The notes under the pieces are model-generated. The model had not been told where the DNA came from, did no database searches, and saw nothing but the letters and a program-made list of their open reading frames with translations. DNA of 24,415 nt. Source: DSAR01 sp034437315. Its GTDB lineage: Bacteria; Chloroflexota; Anaerolineae; B4-G1. This document shows positions 23,401-24,415 of this stretch, piece after piece. Every line of letters starts with the position of its first letter. The first letter of the stretch is position 1. The position numbers and the translations under genes are program-made. The stretch spans positions 1-24,415 of the forward strand of contig DAOTUC010000177.1 of the NCBI GenBank assembly GCA_034437315.1, written 5' to 3'.

Positions 23401-24175
23401 CGTCTCCCACGACCTGCGGGCCCCGCTGGTCAATCTCAAGGGCTTCTCCTCCGAACTACAATACGCCCTGGACATCGTGGATGACGCGATGACCGAGGCG
23501 CTGCCCCACCTGTGCGAGGAGCGGCGGGAAAAGGTGACAATAGCGCTCCAAGAGGACATTCCAGAGGCCCTGGGATTCATCGACGCTTCCATCAACTGGA
23601 TGAGCCGCTTCACGAACGCCGTCTTGAAACTCTCGCGCCTGGGGCGACGTGAGTTGCAGATAGAGCGGGTTGACGTGGATAAGATCGTGCGCACCACGTT
23701 GCAGACGCTCGCCCACCAGGTCGAGGAGCAGCAGATCAAGATCAAGGTCGACCCACTCCCCGACGTGATCGCCGATAAGACCGCGATGGAACAGATCGTG
23801 GGCAATGTCGTGGGCAACGCCGTGAAGTACCTCGATCCCGAAAGGCCGGGCAGGATTGAGGTCACAGCGGAACGCCGCCCGGACGGAACGATTTTTCACG
23901 TGCGAGACAACGGCCGCGGCATCGCCGAAGCGGATATGGAGAAAACCTTCATGCCCTTCCGGCGCGCCGGTCAAGCGGATGTGCCGGGCGAGGGGATGGG
24001 TTTGGCTTACGTTCAAGTCCTACTCCGCCGGCACGGCGGGCGAATCTGGTGCCAATCGACCCCGGGCGAGGGAACGACGTTTAGCTTCTTGATCCCCCAC
24101 CTGGATTCGGACGAAATAGCGAGGGATGATGAATATAAAACCCGAAACGATTCACGTGCTCTACGTGGAAGATAA
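20462..24175 (+). CDS. PAS-GAF(x4)-PAS histidine kinase
   Basis: The 1237-residue soluble protein has no membrane helix. Domains in order: PAS (about 17-140), four GAF domains (about 166-310, 330-480, 498-650, 672-818), a coiled linker, a second PAS (about 840-955) and a HisKA domain with H983 in FAYIVSHDLRAPLVNLKGFSSEL. The HATPase domain has the N-box NVVGNAVKYLD (1115-1125), G1 DNGRGI (1149-1154) and G2 GEGMGL (1176-1181). GAF domains 1 and 3 end almost alike (GVLDLQSDR/GVLDVQSDR and VAIENARLFE/VAIDNARLFE), a sign of internal duplication. The signals sensed are unknown; no bilin-type Cys motif is obvious. It should phosphorylate a receiver, most simply the one encoded by the overlapping gene at 24126. 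A 45-residue insertion separates H983 from the second HisKA helix region. Confidence 0.94.
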   Translation: MHSERPPRPRDESFRRDENFRRIVASINDVLYSIDGKTGEFTYLSASSEHLLGYTLADIERIGGRRAFLRQVIGEEKLAEQEDLFQAMQAVEITEISTREAWWRRADDTLIYLEDRSAPVYEGGRLVSVDGILSDITKRNQAEMDAQRRAAQAALIFRVGQRISSELELDALLAEIVTAVHEAFDYYNVLLMLLDQDAGKLVIQAIAGGYSDDLPPDLALPLGEGMMGYAAQTGEVQLSGNVTQNPHYIRAGLEKTTSELAVPIKSGPDIIGVLDLQSDRYDAFDETDISLMETLSAQIAVAIENARLFEEATNRAERLAVVNRIAKVSGSTLDLDHLARAVYHEVTPIFQADAFFFALCDEETGELNFRLRVDDRERAPIACPTLDETLSATVLARKKPLIIRDLGEDGGDLPIPTDWETGYHTISWLGAPMLLGDRAVGVISVQSHRPDIWDDEDELLLFIIADQVAAALDNLRLLEKTRRRAQEMEAINEVGRTITSVLDLSDLLTRIVDVVKAHFGYYFVCIVLADGERLTPRSQSCIGDSTARSAYFQLTRVNWTQDATLTSEAMRTEQPVVSNDVLVDPRYLPLDLLPDTRSELCLPIKVSGRVIGVLDVQSDRPHAFDSDDVDILQALAHQAGVAIDNARLFEQAQERARELAVLNELGQALTARLNVEEVMDEAYRGASSLIDTDNFYIGLYDAESKMINFAFDVSESEIDQQFMSVSVDEGITGYVIRHRRGVLINENLDEWLQARGIQPVGEPARSWIGVPLVVGDRVLGAIGAQSFARFDAYDEHDLELLTAIASQTAIALQNAYLYEQAQHEIAERKRAEEQLRQSEERYRAVAETAIAGIGIIDSKERVTFANPALTWMLAYETDELLGMRLSNLIGPEGIKRYRKRVRHIKVGAQYQYESPLYRRDGRILTVHVSASPLTSSDGSFQGTLIVVVDITERKRAEQQLKRYADDLEQSNEDIKQFAYIVSHDLRAPLVNLKGFSSELQYALDIVDDAMTEALPHLCEERREKVTIALQEDIPEALGFIDASINWMSRFTNAVLKLSRLGRRELQIERVDVDKIVRTTLQTLAHQVEEQQIKIKVDPLPDVIADKTAMEQIVGNVVGNAVKYLDPERPGRIEVTAERRPDGTIFHVRDNGRGIAEADMEKTFMPFRRAGQADVPGEGMGLAYVQVLLRRHGGRIWCQSTPGEGTTFSFLIPHLDSDEIARDDEYKTRNDSRALRGR

Positions 24176-24415
24176 CCCTGGATTAGCGCGCCTCGTACAA
24201 AAGAAATTAGAGCGGAAGGGATACACGATCACGCTGGCTAGCGACGGGTTGGAAGGCGTCGCCTTATGCCGGTCTGGCGCTTTTGACCTGGTGGCGGTGG
24301 ATCACGAGATGCCAGGTTGTAGTGGATTGGACGTCATCCAAATTCTGACCACCCAGGAGGAAAAGCCGCCGCCCATCATTATGATCACCGGCAACGGCAG
24401 CGAGCAGATCGCCGT
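24126..24415 (+). CDS. Response regulator receiver protein, cut by window end
   Basis: The first 96 residues visible form a receiver domain: acidic pair in VLYVEDNPG (E15, D16), phospho-acceptor D59 in LVAVDHEMPG, and T88 in IIMITGNGSEQ. The conserved Lys and any output domain lie beyond the window. It starts at ATG 24126 (or 24129) after GAGGG and overlaps the last 50 bp of the kinase gene in another frame, so the pair is surely co-transcribed and probably translationally coupled. It is the obvious partner of the PAS-GAF kinase. Confidence 0.88.
   Translation, partial: MMNIKPETIHVLYVEDNPGLARLVQKKLERKGYTITLASDGLEGVALCRSGAFDLVAVDHEMPGCSGLDVIQILTTQEEKPPPIIMITGNGSEQIA

Overview
The window looks like a chromosomal segment of a Chloroflexota bacterium, most likely Anaerolineae or Caldilineae-like. 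The clues are GC-rich genes, several exported proteins with Pro/Thr linkers of the PTNTPIPPTATPMPT type, a YLPLV motif at the end of an adhesin-like protein, a PG_binding_4/LysM/YkuD transpeptidase, large soluble GAF-rich histidine kinases, and a GAAC-N4-GTTC LexA box in front of uvrB. This placement is inference from protein style; there is no rRNA or tRNA in the window.

Layout. (1) 1-220 is AT-rich and non-coding and abuts a surface protein with no signal peptide (221-1693), closed by a strong bidirectional terminator. (2) 1822-7681 is a run of minus-strand genes: SRPBCC protein, DUF3159 and DUF1295 membrane proteins (overlapping by 4 bp), DegV, a DUF4345-like membrane protein, a DJ-1/PfpI protein, a single-domain response regulator, DUF2905 and ruvB. 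(3) 7682-10136 is a plus-strand pair, upp and a WecA/MraY-type glycosyltransferase. A 151-bp foldback element lies on each side of the pair, in opposite orientation. The two copies differ at only 3 positions and each has its own perfect 8-bp target duplication. (4) 10137-12614 carries a lipoprotein glycoside hydrolase and hisC. Convergent to them is an NAD(P)-dependent SDR whose leader looks like a transcription attenuator. (5) 13713-14012 holds two strong hairpins without a gene. (6) 14046-16606 is a REC-GAF-histidine kinase overlapping by 4 bp with a lamin-tail-domain surface protein. (7) uvrB (minus) and a LysM L,D-transpeptidase (plus) are divergent. (8) A 1237-residue PAS-GAFx4-PAS histidine kinase overlaps a response regulator that runs off the window.

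Functionally the window mixes DNA repair (ruvB, uvrB), pyrimidine salvage (upp), histidine synthesis (hisC), cell-envelope work (glycosyltransferase, transpeptidase, lipoprotein hydrolase, two surface proteins) and signalling (two kinases, two receivers). The most unusual structure is the pair of inverted MITE-like elements around upp-glycosyltransferase, both inserted exactly at stop codons within a shared TAAAAA target. No CRISPR array, prophage, complete insertion sequence or stable RNA gene was recognised.
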